From Psychrobacter sp. GP33 (GTDB taxonomy: Bacteria > Pseudomonadota > Gammaproteobacteria > Pseudomonadales > Moraxellaceae), in assembly GCF_014119005.1 (NCBI RefSeq), contig NZ_JACGYX010000002.1, forward strand, positions 494,337-558,336: a stretch of DNA of 64,000 nt, given 5' to 3'. The notes beneath the pieces were generated by a model. The model was not told the origin of the DNA. It did not search any database and saw nothing but the letters and a program-made list of their open reading frames with translations. Shown piece after piece: positions 1 through 9,841 of this stretch. Positions within the stretch are counted from its first letter, which is position 1. Every line of letters starts with the position of its first letter. A program made the translations under genes and the position numbers.

Positions 1-602
1 ATCAGTTACACAAGCATCAAGAAGAGTTGATTACCCTTGAAAAATTGGGCGAGAAGTCCGTGCAAAACATCCTAAATGCAATAGAAGTTAGCAAACATAC
101 CACGTTATCACGTTTTATCTACGCGCTCGGTATTCGCGGCGTTGGTGAAACAACGGCACAAAACCTCGCGCAGCAATTTGGCGAACTTGATGCCTTAATG
201 TCTGCCAGTATCGAAAAATTACTACTCACGCCTGATGTTGGCGCTATCACCGCTGAGCTTGCTTATAAATTCTTCCGTGCACCGCACAATATCGAAGTCA
301 TCACCGCGCTACGCGAGGCAGGCGTCCATTGGAACAAAGTCGAGCAATTAGTGTCAGAAGGATTACCGCTCGATGGGCAAACGTGGGTTATCACAGGCGC
401 ATTGCATAGCATGGCGCGTGATGAAGCCAAAGCCAAACTGCAAGCATTGGGCGCAAAAGTCTCAGGAAGCATCTCCGCAAAGACCACTGCGCTATTGGCA
501 GGCGAAAAGGCTGGATCAAAAATGGCGAAGGCAGAAAAACTTGGCGTAAAAGTGGTGGGTGAGGAAGAGTTTTTGGCGTTGGTTGGGGGGATGGGTTATT
601 AA
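1..602 (+). CDS. ligA: NAD-dependent DNA ligase, C-terminal part (truncated by window start)
   Basis: LigA seals nicks in duplex DNA with NAD+ as cofactor, in replication and repair. Only the C-terminal ~200 residues are here. The frame is open through base 3, so the gene begins upstream of the window. The fragment has helix-hairpin-helix sequence (LGIRGVGETTAQNLAQQFG), which binds DNA, then a C-terminal BRCT domain (about residues 115-185 of the fragment: WVITGAL...AKLQALGAKVSGSISAKTTALLAG). The catalytic adenylation domain is outside the window. The last residues (FLALVGGMGY) look slightly unlike the usual end. An AT-rich orphan frame overlaps the last 44 bases, so the extreme 3' end may have been remodelled by an insertion. 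Confidence 0.93.
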   Translation, partial: QLHKHQEELITLEKLGEKSVQNILNAIEVSKHTTLSRFIYALGIRGVGETTAQNLAQQFGELDALMSASIEKLLLTPDVGAITAELAYKFFRAPHNIEVITALREAGVHWNKVEQLVSEGLPLDGQTWVITGALHSMARDEAKAKLQALGAKVSGSISAKTTALLAGEKAGSKMAKAEKLGVKVVGEEEFLALVGGMGY

Positions 603-1728
603 AATAAATAGTAATTACTCAGATAATGGGTCTCAAGCTTTAAAAGCATTATTACTAGATGCAATATATTTTAGAGATATGGTAGTTCAAATAATTGAAC
701 TACCAGAAAAGGGTATGATTATAAATGGGCTGATGTCTGAATTGACAATGTTTGTGATTGAAAGCTATGATACTTTAATTAAAATAAATCCAGATTTTAA
801 GCGGTCTTTTGAAACTCAAAATATTGAGCATTTGAGAAATATGCGCCACCGAGCCAAATTGCTTGAGTATGTTAAAGATATTAATGATGGTTTGTTAGAT
901 TTAGACAGCATAAATATTAATCAAATTGATAGATTTCAGAGTCATCATAAGGGTCAGTTATATAAATTAAAGAAATTGATTCAGCCCGACCTTGGCTTAA
1001 CTAAATATAAAGGACATTTTATAACAACGACTCATTCTACTATTTTTGACTTAGGATCAGAAGTGATATTAGAAAAGGAGAGTTTGTTCAGTTTTGGAGA
1101 AACTGTTGGTGATTATTTACAAACTATAATTGGAATTTTTAAGGTAGATGAAACATGTATTGAGAAAAAGTATATTTGCAGAAAAGAAGACTATCAAATG
1201 TTAGATATCAAAAGTAAGAACTTATTCAACCGAAGTAAGTTTGAAAACGATAATAAGAAATTTGCATCAGCATTGATATTGATTTTAGTACGGTTGAATT
1301 ATACGAAGACAATAACATCTGAGTTTTTACCACAGCATAGCGATACTCTAATACGAGTAAAGTTTCTTAATACTTATCATGCTTTAAAAAGCTTAAATAA
1401 GATTCAAAGTATAGTTATGAAAGGAACACCATCTGATAATGAAAGAATGTTTTTCAAAGAAACTCTCGGTAAAGTCGAAGCAAAATGGTTAATAAAACAG
1501 TCTTCACTTAGAAACTTATATGTTCACTACTTACTTGATAAGAAACAACTTAAAAGATTACCTAGTAAATTTACTCGCGAAGAAGCAATACAAGTTTTAA
1601 GTGAAGGTTTATCGTCTCAAGATATTGATAAAAAACTTGATGTGTTACTGGAAAATATCACAAGTATGATTGAAGGTTTCTTTAAACTCACCGAACGTAC
1701 ATTCTGGATAAATAGAATCGAAACTTGA
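559..1728 (+). CDS. AT-rich orphan protein of unknown function, overlapping the ligA end
   Basis: I do not recognise this family. The frame is open for 389 codons from a GTG at 559 inside ligA. Other possible starts are TTG 583 and ATG 679; none has a convincing ribosome binding site. Sequence between the ligA stop (600-602) and ATG 679 already reads like protein (NSNYSDNGSQALKALLLDAI), so the ATG may be too late and the original 5' end may be lost. The product is predicted soluble, rich in Lys, Asn and Ile, largely helical, with no signal peptide, membrane segment or clear catalytic motif. Base composition is visibly more AT-rich than ligA and its other neighbours, which suggests recent acquisition. 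It ends convergent to the lipoprotein gene at 1762-2313. An antiphage or accessory role is possible but unsupported. Confidence 0.6.
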   Translation: MRKSFWRWLGGWVIKINSNYSDNGSQALKALLLDAIYFRDMVVQIIELPEKGMIINGLMSELTMFVIESYDTLIKINPDFKRSFETQNIEHLRNMRHRAKLLEYVKDINDGLLDLDSININQIDRFQSHHKGQLYKLKKLIQPDLGLTKYKGHFITTTHSTIFDLGSEVILEKESLFSFGETVGDYLQTIIGIFKVDETCIEKKYICRKEDYQMLDIKSKNLFNRSKFENDNKKFASALILILVRLNYTKTITSEFLPQHSDTLIRVKFLNTYHALKSLNKIQSIVMKGTPSDNERMFFKETLGKVEAKWLIKQSSLRNLYVHYLLDKKQLKRLPSKFTREEAIQVLSEGLSSQDIDKKLDVLLENITSMIEGFFKLTERTFWINRIET

Positions 1729-1761
1729 GCTATAAAATTATTATTAACTATTCTAAATCCT

Positions 1762-2313
1762 CTACTTCTGTACCTCTCCATGCCCCTTCACATCACTTTC
1801 CTTACCATCCGGCTGAATCACGATAGGTAATATCAGACCTTTAGCGAAGTCACCTGCCAGTACATAATCATAGCTGCTAGCAGCGATATCGGGCGTGGTA
1901 TGGATAATGAGCGTCATATCTTTAGTATCCGTCAGCCCATGTGAGACATAACTGGTACTAAGCTGATCAAGCACCTTTGATAATGCCTCATTACTTGCCA
2001 TGCTTATGGTCAGATTGTGCTGGGCGGTGGCATTATCGACCTTGAAGTATCCCGCATAGTCGCGGACATTTTGACTATCGAGGGCAAAGGGATATTGATA
2101 GTTATCTCGGTTAGCCGCTTTTTCGCTGCTATCAATACGCGTCCAATCTATTGCTGTCGGCGCGCTGTCTGTTGCACTGGCTGCTGGCTGAGTTTCTGCT
2201 TGAGCGCTATCCTGTTGAGCAGTGCTATTGGCATTGTCTGCGTTATTGCATCCACTTAGCATCCACACGCCCGCCGCGCTTATAATTAGCATATTGATTA
2301 GGCGCTTTGCCAT
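1762..2313 (-). CDS. Predicted lipoprotein of unknown function
   Basis: The preferred start is ATG 2313 (MAKRLINMLIISAAGVWMLSG, then Cys). An AGGAG motif at 2321-2325 precedes it at good spacing, and it gives a clean lipoprotein signal with a lipobox-like SGC; a longer frame to 2367 adds 18 residues and spoils the signal. After the Cys comes an Ala/Asn/Gln/Thr-rich linker of about 40 residues, typical of lipoproteins that extend from the membrane. A folded domain of about 120 residues follows, with no family I recognise. It may lie in the outer membrane facing the periplasm. It is transcribed towards the orphan gene and lies downstream of the MliC-like lipoprotein, with a terminator between, so the two are probably separate units. 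Confidence 0.75.
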   Translation of the reverse strand: MAKRLINMLIISAAGVWMLSGCNNADNANSTAQQDSAQAETQPAASATDSAPTAIDWTRIDSSEKAANRDNYQYPFALDSQNVRDYAGYFKVDNATAQHNLTISMASNEALSKVLDQLSTSYVSHGLTDTKDMTLIIHTTPDIAASSYDYVLAGDFAKGLILPIVIQPDGKESDVKGHGEVQK

Positions 2314-2467
2314 CGATACATCTCCTGACTTTTCGTCATCATAACGGTTATTTTTTAATTTATACAATTGACGTGCTGATACGCCAGTCTACTGTAATGT
2401 ATTTTGACAGTTTTTGTGCCCATTCACCAGCGCAACGCTAACGGCTGTATATTATTCTTATCAGCAT

Positions 2468-2500
2468 AAAAAAACAGCCATCGTTTGATGACTGTTTTTT
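2468..2500 (-). terminator. Rho-independent terminator after the MliC-like gene
   Basis: On the minus strand a hairpin (CAGTCATC/GATGGCTG with one mismatch, loop AAAC) is followed by a run of T. It lies about 100 bases downstream of the 2605-3006 gene and would end its transcript. Confidence 0.75.
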
Positions 2501-2604
2501 CTAGCAATATTGCGTCGGCGTTGATGACTATTATAGTTGGCTATTTTTTCTTATTATTTTTAAATAGCGCATCTATAACTGTAGTCAATTAGAACAGCAA
2601 TCAA

Positions 2605-3006
2605 TTAGCGCTTTTCACAGTTTACTTGATAAGCCGTACCGTCTTTCCATTTCATAGCAAGGATACCTTTATCGCCTTTCATGTGCCATGCATAAGACAC
2701 GTCTGGATTGGCATCATTCACATAACTTGCAGTATCACCTTCAACACCACCATTTAATAATACTGGCTGTTGTGTCCATTTGATTTTAGGCACAGTCGCA
2801 TTAACCATCACTTGTTGCTTATTGATAGACTGTTTTGCCATGATTTGTGAATCGTCAGTACAAGTATAACGCTCTGGCATCATACGATCGTATGCAGCAT
2901 CGGTCACGCTTTCAGCTGGAGTAGATGGGGTTGGAGCAGTAGTAGCACAGGCACTAAGTAAAGCAAGGGCTGGTAGGGCAGTAGCAAGTTTTAACATGTT
3001 AGTCAT
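2605..3006 (-). CDS. Small lipoprotein, MliC-like (lysozyme inhibitor family)
   Basis: The start is ATG 3006 (MTNMLKLATALPALALLSAC), preceded on the minus strand by GGAGA at 3011-3015; a TTG four codons upstream is less likely. The lipobox LSAC predicts lipidation. The mature part of about 110 residues has the layout of MliC/PliC-type domains: an early YTC segment, alternating strands, a WHMKGDKGILAMKW stretch resembling the conserved W..kG..a.L element, and a final Cys that could pair with the early one. Known members inhibit C-type lysozyme in the periplasm or outer membrane. The match is by eye and the protein is divergent, so the role is inferred. Confidence 0.65.
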   Translation of the reverse strand: MTNMLKLATALPALALLSACATTAPTPSTPAESVTDAAYDRMMPERYTCTDDSQIMAKQSINKQQVMVNATVPKIKWTQQPVLLNGGVEGDTASYVNDANPDVSYAWHMKGDKGILAMKWKDGTAYQVNCEKR

Positions 3007-3200
3007 AATCTTCTCCAAAAGTATAAAAAATAAGCTAAATATCGTCTTATAAATACGCTAAGCGCATGACGTTCATAATATCGAAAACCAATCCTCGACA
3101 ATGTTAGAAATTGTTCCTTACCTGTGCACTAACTGTCAGCCTCGTTACTTAGTTAATGACTAATGTAAATGTTTATCACTGCTAATAAGTAGGCAATAAA

Positions 3201-3234
3201 AAGCGCACAACAGCTTAACGTCTATTGTGCGCTT
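3201..3234 (-). terminator. Rho-independent terminator after ygiQ
   Basis: A perfect 10-bp inverted repeat, AAGCGCACAA/TTGTGCGCTT, is followed by a T run on the minus strand. It lies just past the stop of the radical SAM gene at 3297. Confidence 0.85.
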
Positions 3235-3296
3235 ATCAATGAGTTGATTTTTAACTCATTGGTGCTAATGAATAGAGATTAGCTTAAAGGCTGAGA

Positions 3297-5750
3297 TTAC
3301 TTGGTTTTGCGTGGCGGTAGACCAGTATGCTGGGTTTGGAAATTACCTTTACTGACCTTTTTACTGTGTGTGCCGACAGTGTTTTTCCCCGTTGAGTTTT
3401 TCGTAGCACTCACACTGTTATTATTACGCTTCACGGAGTCATTACCAAGGCGGCTGTTCTTTTTACGTGCCGATTGATAGCTGTCTTGTGCGGCTTCGCG
3501 CCCTTCTAAGCTGGCATTAAAGGGCGGTATCAGGCAACCACGATTTTTACCAATCAAGTCACTACGTCCCATATCTTGCAACGCTTTACGCAGTAATACC
3601 CAGTTTTTTGGGTCATGGTAGCGCAAGAATGCTTTGTGCAATTTACGTTGTTTGCCTGACTTGACGATATCCATATCACCTTCAAGACGGCTGATTTTAT
3701 GTAGCGGATCTTTATGAGTGTGATACATGGTAGTAGCAGTTGCCATCGGACTTGGATAAAACGCTTGTACTTGGTCAGCGCGGTAGCCATGGCTTTTTAG
3801 CCAAATCGCAAGGTTCATCATGTCTTCATCTTTAGTGCCCGGATGCGCGGCGATAAAGTAAGGAATCAGATACTGCTCTTTGCCTGCCTCTTGGCTATAC
3901 TGCTCAAACATGGCTTTAAATTTGTCATAATTGCCCATGCCCGGCTTCATCATTTTGGACAACACGTTTTCTTCTGAATGCTCAGGGGCAATTTTAAGAT
4001 AGCCTCCGACATGATGCGTCACCAATTCTTTAACATATTCAGGGTCTTTAATCGCCAAATCATAGCGTAGACCTGAAGCTATAAGGATTTTCTTCACGCC
4101 TTTAATATCACGCGCTTTACGATATAGCTTGGTTAAATTGCTATGATCAGTAATGAGGTTTTCACAGACGTCAGGATAGACGCAAGACGGCTTACGGCAG
4201 TTCTTCTCAATGGTGCTGTCTTTACAGCTCAGACGATACATATTCGCTGTTGGTCCACCAAGATCGGATATCACGCCAGTAAAGCTCGGTGCAGTATCAC
4301 GAATGGCTTCTACTTCACGTAAGATAGATTCTTCAGAACGGTTTTGGATAATGCGCCCTTCATGCTCAGTAATGGAGCAAAAAGTACAGCCACCAAAACA
4401 GCCGCGCATGATATTGACCGAAAATTTAATCATGTCATAAGCAGGAATACGCGCATCGCCATAACTTGGATGTGGCAGGCGCGCATATGGCAAGTCAAAG
4501 ACATAATCCATCTCTTCCGTTGATAGCGGAATCGGTGGTGGATTGAGCCAAACGTCAATCGAAGTGTGCGAGTTGCCCGCACCGCTACTATGACGTTGAA
4601 CCAATGCGCGCGCGTTGCCCGGATTGGTCTCAAGATGCAGGATACGGCTGGCATGCGCGTATAATACCGGATCAGATTTGACATGCTCATAATCTGGCAG
4701 ACGGATGACCGTCTTTTCGCGTGGTGGCATTTTCAATTTATATTTGAGGGCAGTTCTAGGCTTATCATTCTCTGTTCTGTCAAAACCGCGCATCTGCACC
4801 ACTTGGGTGTCTTCGTCCACTTGCTCAGCATTCAATATTTTATTGGTTACCGGCTCAGATACAAAGCCTGGATACTGAGAAGACATTGAGCTTTGTAGTG
4901 GTGATATTGTGGTTTTATCTTGTTCAATTGAGCAAGCATCAACATCTTCCGTCATCACATACGGATTGATAATCGGGTCAACGCGACCGACAGTATCAAC
5001 GTCATTACTCGCCACTTCGGTCATATCTGCTTGCCAATGACGACGTGTTGGGGTTAATAAGTAACAGGTACCGCGCAATTTACTCATTTGCTCAAGGGTA
5101 TAGCCTTTCGATAGACCATGTACCACATCAACAATCGCACGCTCAGCATTACCATATAATAAAACATCAGCACGGGCATCCAGCAAAATACTACGGCGCA
5201 CTTTATCTGACCAGTAGTCATAATGGGCGATACGGCGCAGACTGCCTTCAATACCGCCTAAAATAATCGGCACATCAGGATACGCTTCACGGCAGCGCTG
5301 GCTATACACGATTGCCGCGCGGTCAGGACGTTTGTCCGCGACATTACCTGGTGAGTACGCATCATCACTACGAATCTTGCGGTCAGCGGTATAGCGATTA
5401 ATCATGCTGTCCATATTGCCAGCGGTCACACCATAGGCATAAACGGGTTTACCCAGTTCCATAAACGCGTCTTTACTTTTCCAATCGGGCTGCGCAATGA
5501 TACCGACGCGAAAGCCTTGTGACTCTAACAAACGCCCAATAATTGCCATCCCAAAGCTAGGATGATCGACATAAGCGTCACCGGATATGATAATCACATC
5601 ACACGCATCCCAACCCAGCGCGTCCATCTCAGCACGGCTCATCGGTAAATATGGCGCAGGCTCGTAGCAGCTTGCCCAATGTTTGTCATAATCGTAAAGG
5701 GGCGTAGTGCCCTGTTTAAAAGCGGTGCGGGCGATGGTATCGGCAGACAT
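3297..5750 (-). CDS. ygiQ: YgiQ family radical SAM protein
   Basis: This large radical SAM protein of 817 residues belongs to the YgiQ (UPF0313) family, whose substrate is not known. The N-terminal ~330 residues form the family-specific domain ([35 protein letters not shown]). The radical SAM core follows, with the iron-sulfur triad C451, C455 and C458 in [15 protein letters not shown] and IAPEHSE motifs of the family lie beyond. The last ~70 residues are a basic, Asn/Ser/Lys-rich tail ([16 protein letters not shown]) that may be disordered or contact nucleic acid. The start ATG has AAGG seven bases upstream. It is a single-gene unit ended by the 3201-3234 terminator. Confidence 0.92.
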   Translation of the reverse strand: MSADTIARTAFKQGTTPLYDYDKHWASCYEPAPYLPMSRAEMDALGWDACDVIIISGDAYVDHPSFGMAIIGRLLESQGFRVGIIAQPDWKSKDAFMELGKPVYAYGVTAGNMDSMINRYTADRKIRSDDAYSPGNVADKRPDRAAIVYSQRCREAYPDVPIILGGIEGSLRRIAHYDYWSDKVRRSILLDARADVLLYGNAERAIVDVVHGLSKGYTLEQMSKLRGTCYLLTPTRRHWQADMTEVASNDVDTVGRVDPIINPYVMTEDVDACSIEQDKTTISPLQSSMSSQYPGFVSEPVTNKILNAEQVDEDTQVVQMRGFDRTENDKPRTALKYKLKMPPREKTVIRLPDYEHVKSDPVLYAHASRILHLETNPGNARALVQRHSSGAGNSHTSIDVWLNPPPIPLSTEEMDYVFDLPYARLPHPSYGDARIPAYDMIKFSVNIMRGCFGGCTFCSITEHEGRIIQNRSEESILREVEAIRDTAPSFTGVISDLGGPTANMYRLSCKDSTIEKNCRKPSCVYPDVCENLITDHSNLTKLYRKARDIKGVKKILIASGLRYDLAIKDPEYVKELVTHHVGGYLKIAPEHSEENVLSKMMKPGMGNYDKFKAMFEQYSQEAGKEQYLIPYFIAAHPGTKDEDMMNLAIWLKSHGYRADQVQAFYPSPMATATTMYHTHKDPLHKISRLEGDMDIVKSGKQRKLHKAFLRYHDPKNWVLLRKALQDMGRSDLIGKNRGCLIPPFNASLEGREAAQDSYQSARKKNSRLGNDSVKRNNNSVSATKNSTGKNTVGTHSKKVSKGNFQTQHTGLPPRKTK

Positions 5751-6005
5751 GGGACAACCTTTGGCTATTAAGATAAGCTAGATATTTAAAGGCGCTCATC
5801 TTAACATGAATAACCCTCACTATGCGATAAACGATTAGTGATAAGTTATTGATAGTGCGAGGTAAACTGCTTTAATATTACGATAGTGCTTATCTACTGC
5901 AAGTGGGTTTATTCAAAAGTATAACTATCAAACTAAATAGATATATTTATGTGTTTTAAAGTGTAGATATTAGCGAATACTCAAAACACAACTGGAGTAA
6001 ATAAA

Positions 6006-6314
6006 ATGCTTGCTATGCTCTTATTAGTATTTTTTATGCCTTTAGTCCTACTCATTCATATAATAGCTATTCTCTATTTTCAAAAAAAAGGCTACTATCG
6101 AAGCAGGTCGTTTACTATCAAATATCTGTTAATCGCTATCTTGTTTCCTATAGCAGGCATGGCTTTGATAACCTTTGAATATTTGATGAACCTGAGTAAA
6201 AGCGGTATCCACGTTGGTACATTTTTGTCTATTTTATTCGTATATGGTTTTTTATCTTTAATTTTTGCTATACCTTACATTCTGTATCTTTCTGCACCTT
6301 CAAAAATACCTTAA
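6006..6314 (+). CDS. Small membrane protein of unknown function
   Basis: ATG 6006 has GGAG about nine bases upstream. The 102-residue product has about three membrane segments (residues ~2-25, 38-60 and 73-94) separated by short basic loops (QKKGYYRSRSF). I do not recognise the family; composition is AT-rich. The stop codon is the TAA of the first unit of the 8-bp tandem repeat at 6307-6386, so copy-number changes downstream cannot alter the protein. It is convergent with the Lrp-type regulator gene, with only the repeat between. Confidence 0.6.
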   Translation: MLAMLLLVFFMPLVLLIHIIAILYFQKKGYYRSRSFTIKYLLIAILFPIAGMALITFEYLMNLSKSGIHVGTFLSILFVYGFLSLIFAIPYILYLSAPSKIP

Positions 6315-6386
6315 TACCTTAATACCTTAATACCTTAGTACCTTAGTACCTTAGTACCTTAATACCTTAGTACCTTAGTACCTTAA
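6307..6386. repeat. Ten tandem copies of an 8-bp repeat, TACCTTAR
   Basis: Ten uninterrupted units run in the order A,A,A,G,G,G,A,G,G,A at the last base (TACCTTAA or TACCTTAG). The array fills the space between two convergent genes. Its first unit supplies the stop of the upstream membrane protein. Its last unit, read on the other strand (TTAAGGTA), supplies the stop of the Lrp-type regulator. Such octamers are prone to slipped-strand change. No hairpin with a T run is visible. Confidence 0.95.
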
Positions 6387-6850
6387 TCCAAAAAAATCTT
6401 TGTTCCACTCTTGGTAAAGTTCATCACAAACTGACTACGAAAATTACGTACGTTATTTTCATAAGTGAGCGTGCTACGAGTGAATTGATGATAGTCGCTC
6501 ATATTTTTTGCACTGACCATTAGCATAAAATCCACATCACCGGATACTTCATAGCAGCTCATGACTTGTGGTTGTGCATTCATTAAGCGCTCAAACCGAT
6601 GCTGCATCGAGTTATTCGAGCGCTCCATCTCTATCATGACCACTGCTGTCAGACCATAGCCGACCTTGTTCGGATCCACAATCGCCACTTGCTTGGTAAT
6701 GACCCCACTATCTATCAGCGCTTGAATGCGACGCTGAGCAGTAGCTGTTGAAACATGAACATATTCTGCCACTGTCTTTAGTGGTAGCGTTGCATCATCT
6801 TGGAGCACATTTAAAATGGCTTTATCGGTGTCATCTAATAAATGCGTCAT
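6383..6850 (-). CDS. Lrp/AsnC family transcriptional regulator
   Basis: This 155-residue protein has the usual Lrp/AsnC length and order. An N-terminal winged helix-turn-helix (LDDTDKAILNVLQDDATLPLKTVAE..., recognition helix STATAQRRIQALI) is followed by the GVITKQVAIVDPNKVGYGL linker and a C-terminal RAM/ligand domain (QVMSCYEVSGDVDFMLMVSAKNM, YHQFTRSTL). Family members sense amino acids or related molecules as dimers to octamers. It is divergent from the RarD-like transporter, so it probably controls that gene and itself from the 6851-7122 spacer, as is common for Lrp-type regulators beside exporters. The stop codon lies in the octamer repeat. Confidence 0.9.
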   Translation of the reverse strand: MTHLLDDTDKAILNVLQDDATLPLKTVAEYVHVSTATAQRRIQALIDSGVITKQVAIVDPNKVGYGLTAVVMIEMERSNNSMQHRFERLMNAQPQVMSCYEVSGDVDFMLMVSAKNMSDYHQFTRSTLTYENNVRNFRSQFVMNFTKSGTKIFLD

Positions 6851-7122
6851 GATTATATGGCTCGTGATGGAGGTAGCGTTATAGGTTAACTATTATTGCT
6901 AATATTAGCTATTACGGCTTAAATAGAACTAATATTATAGCCTAAAATGTGTGTTTTTTGCATTATTACCAAATGGACAATAAATAATATAGTTTAAAGT
7001 ACTTATTAAGAGAAATAAAATCATATTTTAAGTAATATAGAAAAATTTTCTTATTACTATCTTCTATAATAGAGGTTATCTGCTTCACTTCATTGCTATA
7101 TTTTTGACCTTTACCTTAACTT

Positions 7123-8139
7123 ATGGTGCCTAGCATGTTGACTACTTCTTCTAATACGCTCGCGTCTACCTTGTCACGGAGGTTCTTACCTTCCATTTGG
7201 ACAACTGGCAGCGTGCAGCAGCGCATCCTAATGTTAGGGGTAGCTTACGCCGTCTTATCGAATGTGCTGTTTGGCGTTCTTTATGCCTATAGCAGTTTTC
7301 TTGCGCCATTGTCAGGTACGCAAGTGTTTATCTGGCGCATGATTGCTATGTGGGTATCGCTAGTCGGCTATCTACTTATTAGTGGTCGGTTGAATGTGCA
7401 TCTTAATAAGTTACGCGCACTGAATACAGTAAAGCAGTGGGCATGGCTGCTACTGCCAACGCCGATATTTTTAAGCCAATTATGGTTATTTATGTGGGCA
7501 CCAGTCAATAACCAAGGCGTACAAACCGCGATGGGTTATTTCCTATTTCCACTGATGATGGTGGTGTTTGGTTGCGTACTGTTTGGCGAAAAATTAAGCC
7601 GTTTGCAGTGGTTGGCGGTGGGATTTGCAGCGTTGGGTGTGGGCAGTGAGATTTTCCGCACGCAAAGTGTGTCGTGGGCGACGCTGTGGGTATGCGGCAC
7701 GTATCCGTTGTATTATATTATCCGTAGGCTACAGGGCATTGATTCGATAACGGGCATGTTGGTTGATTTAACTTTGTTTATACCGTTTGCGCTCGCCTAT
7801 CTATTCTTTATTGCACCGAGTAGTTTGGTGCTGGTTGCAGGTTCTGGGTTCTTTATCCTAATGCTGGCAGGTCTTGGTATTCTGAGTGTACTGGCGATGA
7901 AAACCAATATTGATGCCAGTCAAATGCTACCAGTCAATGTATACGGTATGCTGAGTTATTTAGAACCAGCTTTGCTGTTTATCTTAGCAGTGACGTTATT
8001 GGGTAATCCGTTTGAGTCCGCGATGATCTATAGCTATGGCTTGATTTGGTTAGGCATTGCGTTCTTAATTGCGCATGGCGTGAAGCAATTGCGTCTGAAT
8101 CGCAAAGCTCAAATTGTTACTATAGATAAAACTGTATAA
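7123..8139 (+). CDS. EamA/RarD-like inner-membrane transporter
   Basis: The protein is predicted to have about ten membrane helices after a ~35-residue cytoplasmic N-terminus. The sequence resembles RarD/EamA drug/metabolite transporters: VLSNVLFGVLYAYSSFLAPLSG, then FIWRM, NNQGVQTAMGYFLFPLMMVVFGCVLFGEKL, and QMLPVNVYGMLSYLEPALLF near the end. RarD-type proteins are predicted permeases; the substrate cannot be read from sequence. The start may be ATG 7123 or ATG 7135; neither has a strong ribosome binding site. It is divergent from the Lrp-type regulator, which is its likely controller, and ends at a terminator shared with smpB. Confidence 0.85.
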   Translation: MVPSMLTTSSNTLASTLSRRFLPSIWTTGSVQQRILMLGVAYAVLSNVLFGVLYAYSSFLAPLSGTQVFIWRMIAMWVSLVGYLLISGRLNVHLNKLRALNTVKQWAWLLLPTPIFLSQLWLFMWAPVNNQGVQTAMGYFLFPLMMVVFGCVLFGEKLSRLQWLAVGFAALGVGSEIFRTQSVSWATLWVCGTYPLYYIIRRLQGIDSITGMLVDLTLFIPFALAYLFFIAPSSLVLVAGSGFFILMLAGLGILSVLAMKTNIDASQMLPVNVYGMLSYLEPALLFILAVTLLGNPFESAMIYSYGLIWLGIAFLIAHGVKQLRLNRKAQIVTIDKTV

Positions 8140-8175
8140 TTAGATTAGTAATTGTAAAGGTAATAAAAAAGCCAT

Positions 8176-8217
8176 AAAAAAGGACGATTCAGCCAAAATA
8201 GCTAAATCGTCCTTTTT
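8176..8217. terminator. Bidirectional terminator between the transporter and smpB
   Basis: The inverted repeat AAAAAGGACGATT/AATCGTCCTTTTT (loop ~15 bases) has A and T runs on both sides, so it can work on both strands between convergent genes. Confidence 0.85.
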
Positions 8218-8266
8218 ATTATGCTAAAAATAATTAATTTAAGACAATAGCATTAAACCAATAAAT

Positions 8267-8740
8267 TTAGTCTGCATTTTTAAAGCCGCGTTGTTTGTCA
8301 CGTTCCCAATCACGGTCTTTTAAGGTTTTGCGTTTGTCGTGTTGCTTTTTACCGAGTGCTAAGCCAATTTGGCATTTCACCAGCGAATTTTTCCAGTAAC
8401 AAGATAGCGGTACGCAGGAATAACCCTTTTGATTCACCGCACCAAATAATTTTTCAATCTCGCGGCGATTAAGCAATAGCTTTCGAGTACGAATACTATC
8501 AGGATCGACGTGGGTTGAGCTGCTTAGTAGCGGTTGAATATGAGAGCCAAATAGAAAAGCTTCATTATTACGGAAGATGACATAGGCTTCCGTAATGGTC
8601 ATTTTACCAGAACGAATGGCTTTGACTTCCCAACCTTGTAATACCACTCCTGCCTCAAAGGTTTCTTCAATAAAATACTCGTGTCGTGCTTTTTTATTGG
8701 CGCAAATCTGATTGTCTGGCTTTTTTGATTTTTTTGACAT
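8267..8740 (-). CDS. smpB: SsrA-binding protein SmpB
   Basis: SmpB binds tmRNA (SsrA) and delivers it to stalled ribosomes for trans-translation. The 157-residue length is normal. Diagnostic segments are [31 protein letters not shown], a central [10 protein letters not shown] segment, and the basic C-terminal tail [16 protein letters not shown], which folds in the mRNA channel. The start ATG has GAGG upstream on the minus strand. The tmRNA gene itself is not in the adjacent sequence. It is divergent from coaD. Confidence 0.97.
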   Translation of the reverse strand: MSKKSKKPDNQICANKKARHEYFIEETFEAGVVLQGWEVKAIRSGKMTITEAYVIFRNNEAFLFGSHIQPLLSSSTHVDPDSIRTRKLLLNRREIEKLFGAVNQKGYSCVPLSCYWKNSLVKCQIGLALGKKQHDKRKTLKDRDWERDKQRGFKNAD

Positions 8741-8939
8741 GGTTTCCTCGTAAGGACTTCTGAGGACAACTACTAATATTATCAGCGTGTCCTTGTCTAT
8801 AATTCCTCATCCTAACTGTCTAGATTTTATAGCGCTAGGTTTTATTGTGGATGAGTCGAACTGCCTATTGTACCAAAGCATGTGGCGAAAATGTAGATGG
8901 GCTATGATAACAAATGTAGCAGATGAGTGTTAAATTTGA

Positions 8940-9494
<555 letters not shown>

Positions 9495-9564
9495 TAATTG
9501 GCGCTTACTATAACTGGCACTGACTATAATGGGCATTACCGTTATTTTTCATCATTTATTCTAA

Positions 9565-9828
<264 letters not shown>

Positions 9829-9841
9829 TAGGTCAACAGTA

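Noticed and set aside
4210..4440. Plus-strand frames inside ygiQ, and similar antisense frames within lepA, relA, ileS and gacS
   Set aside because: They are antisense or shifted shadows of strongly supported genes and show no independent family features.
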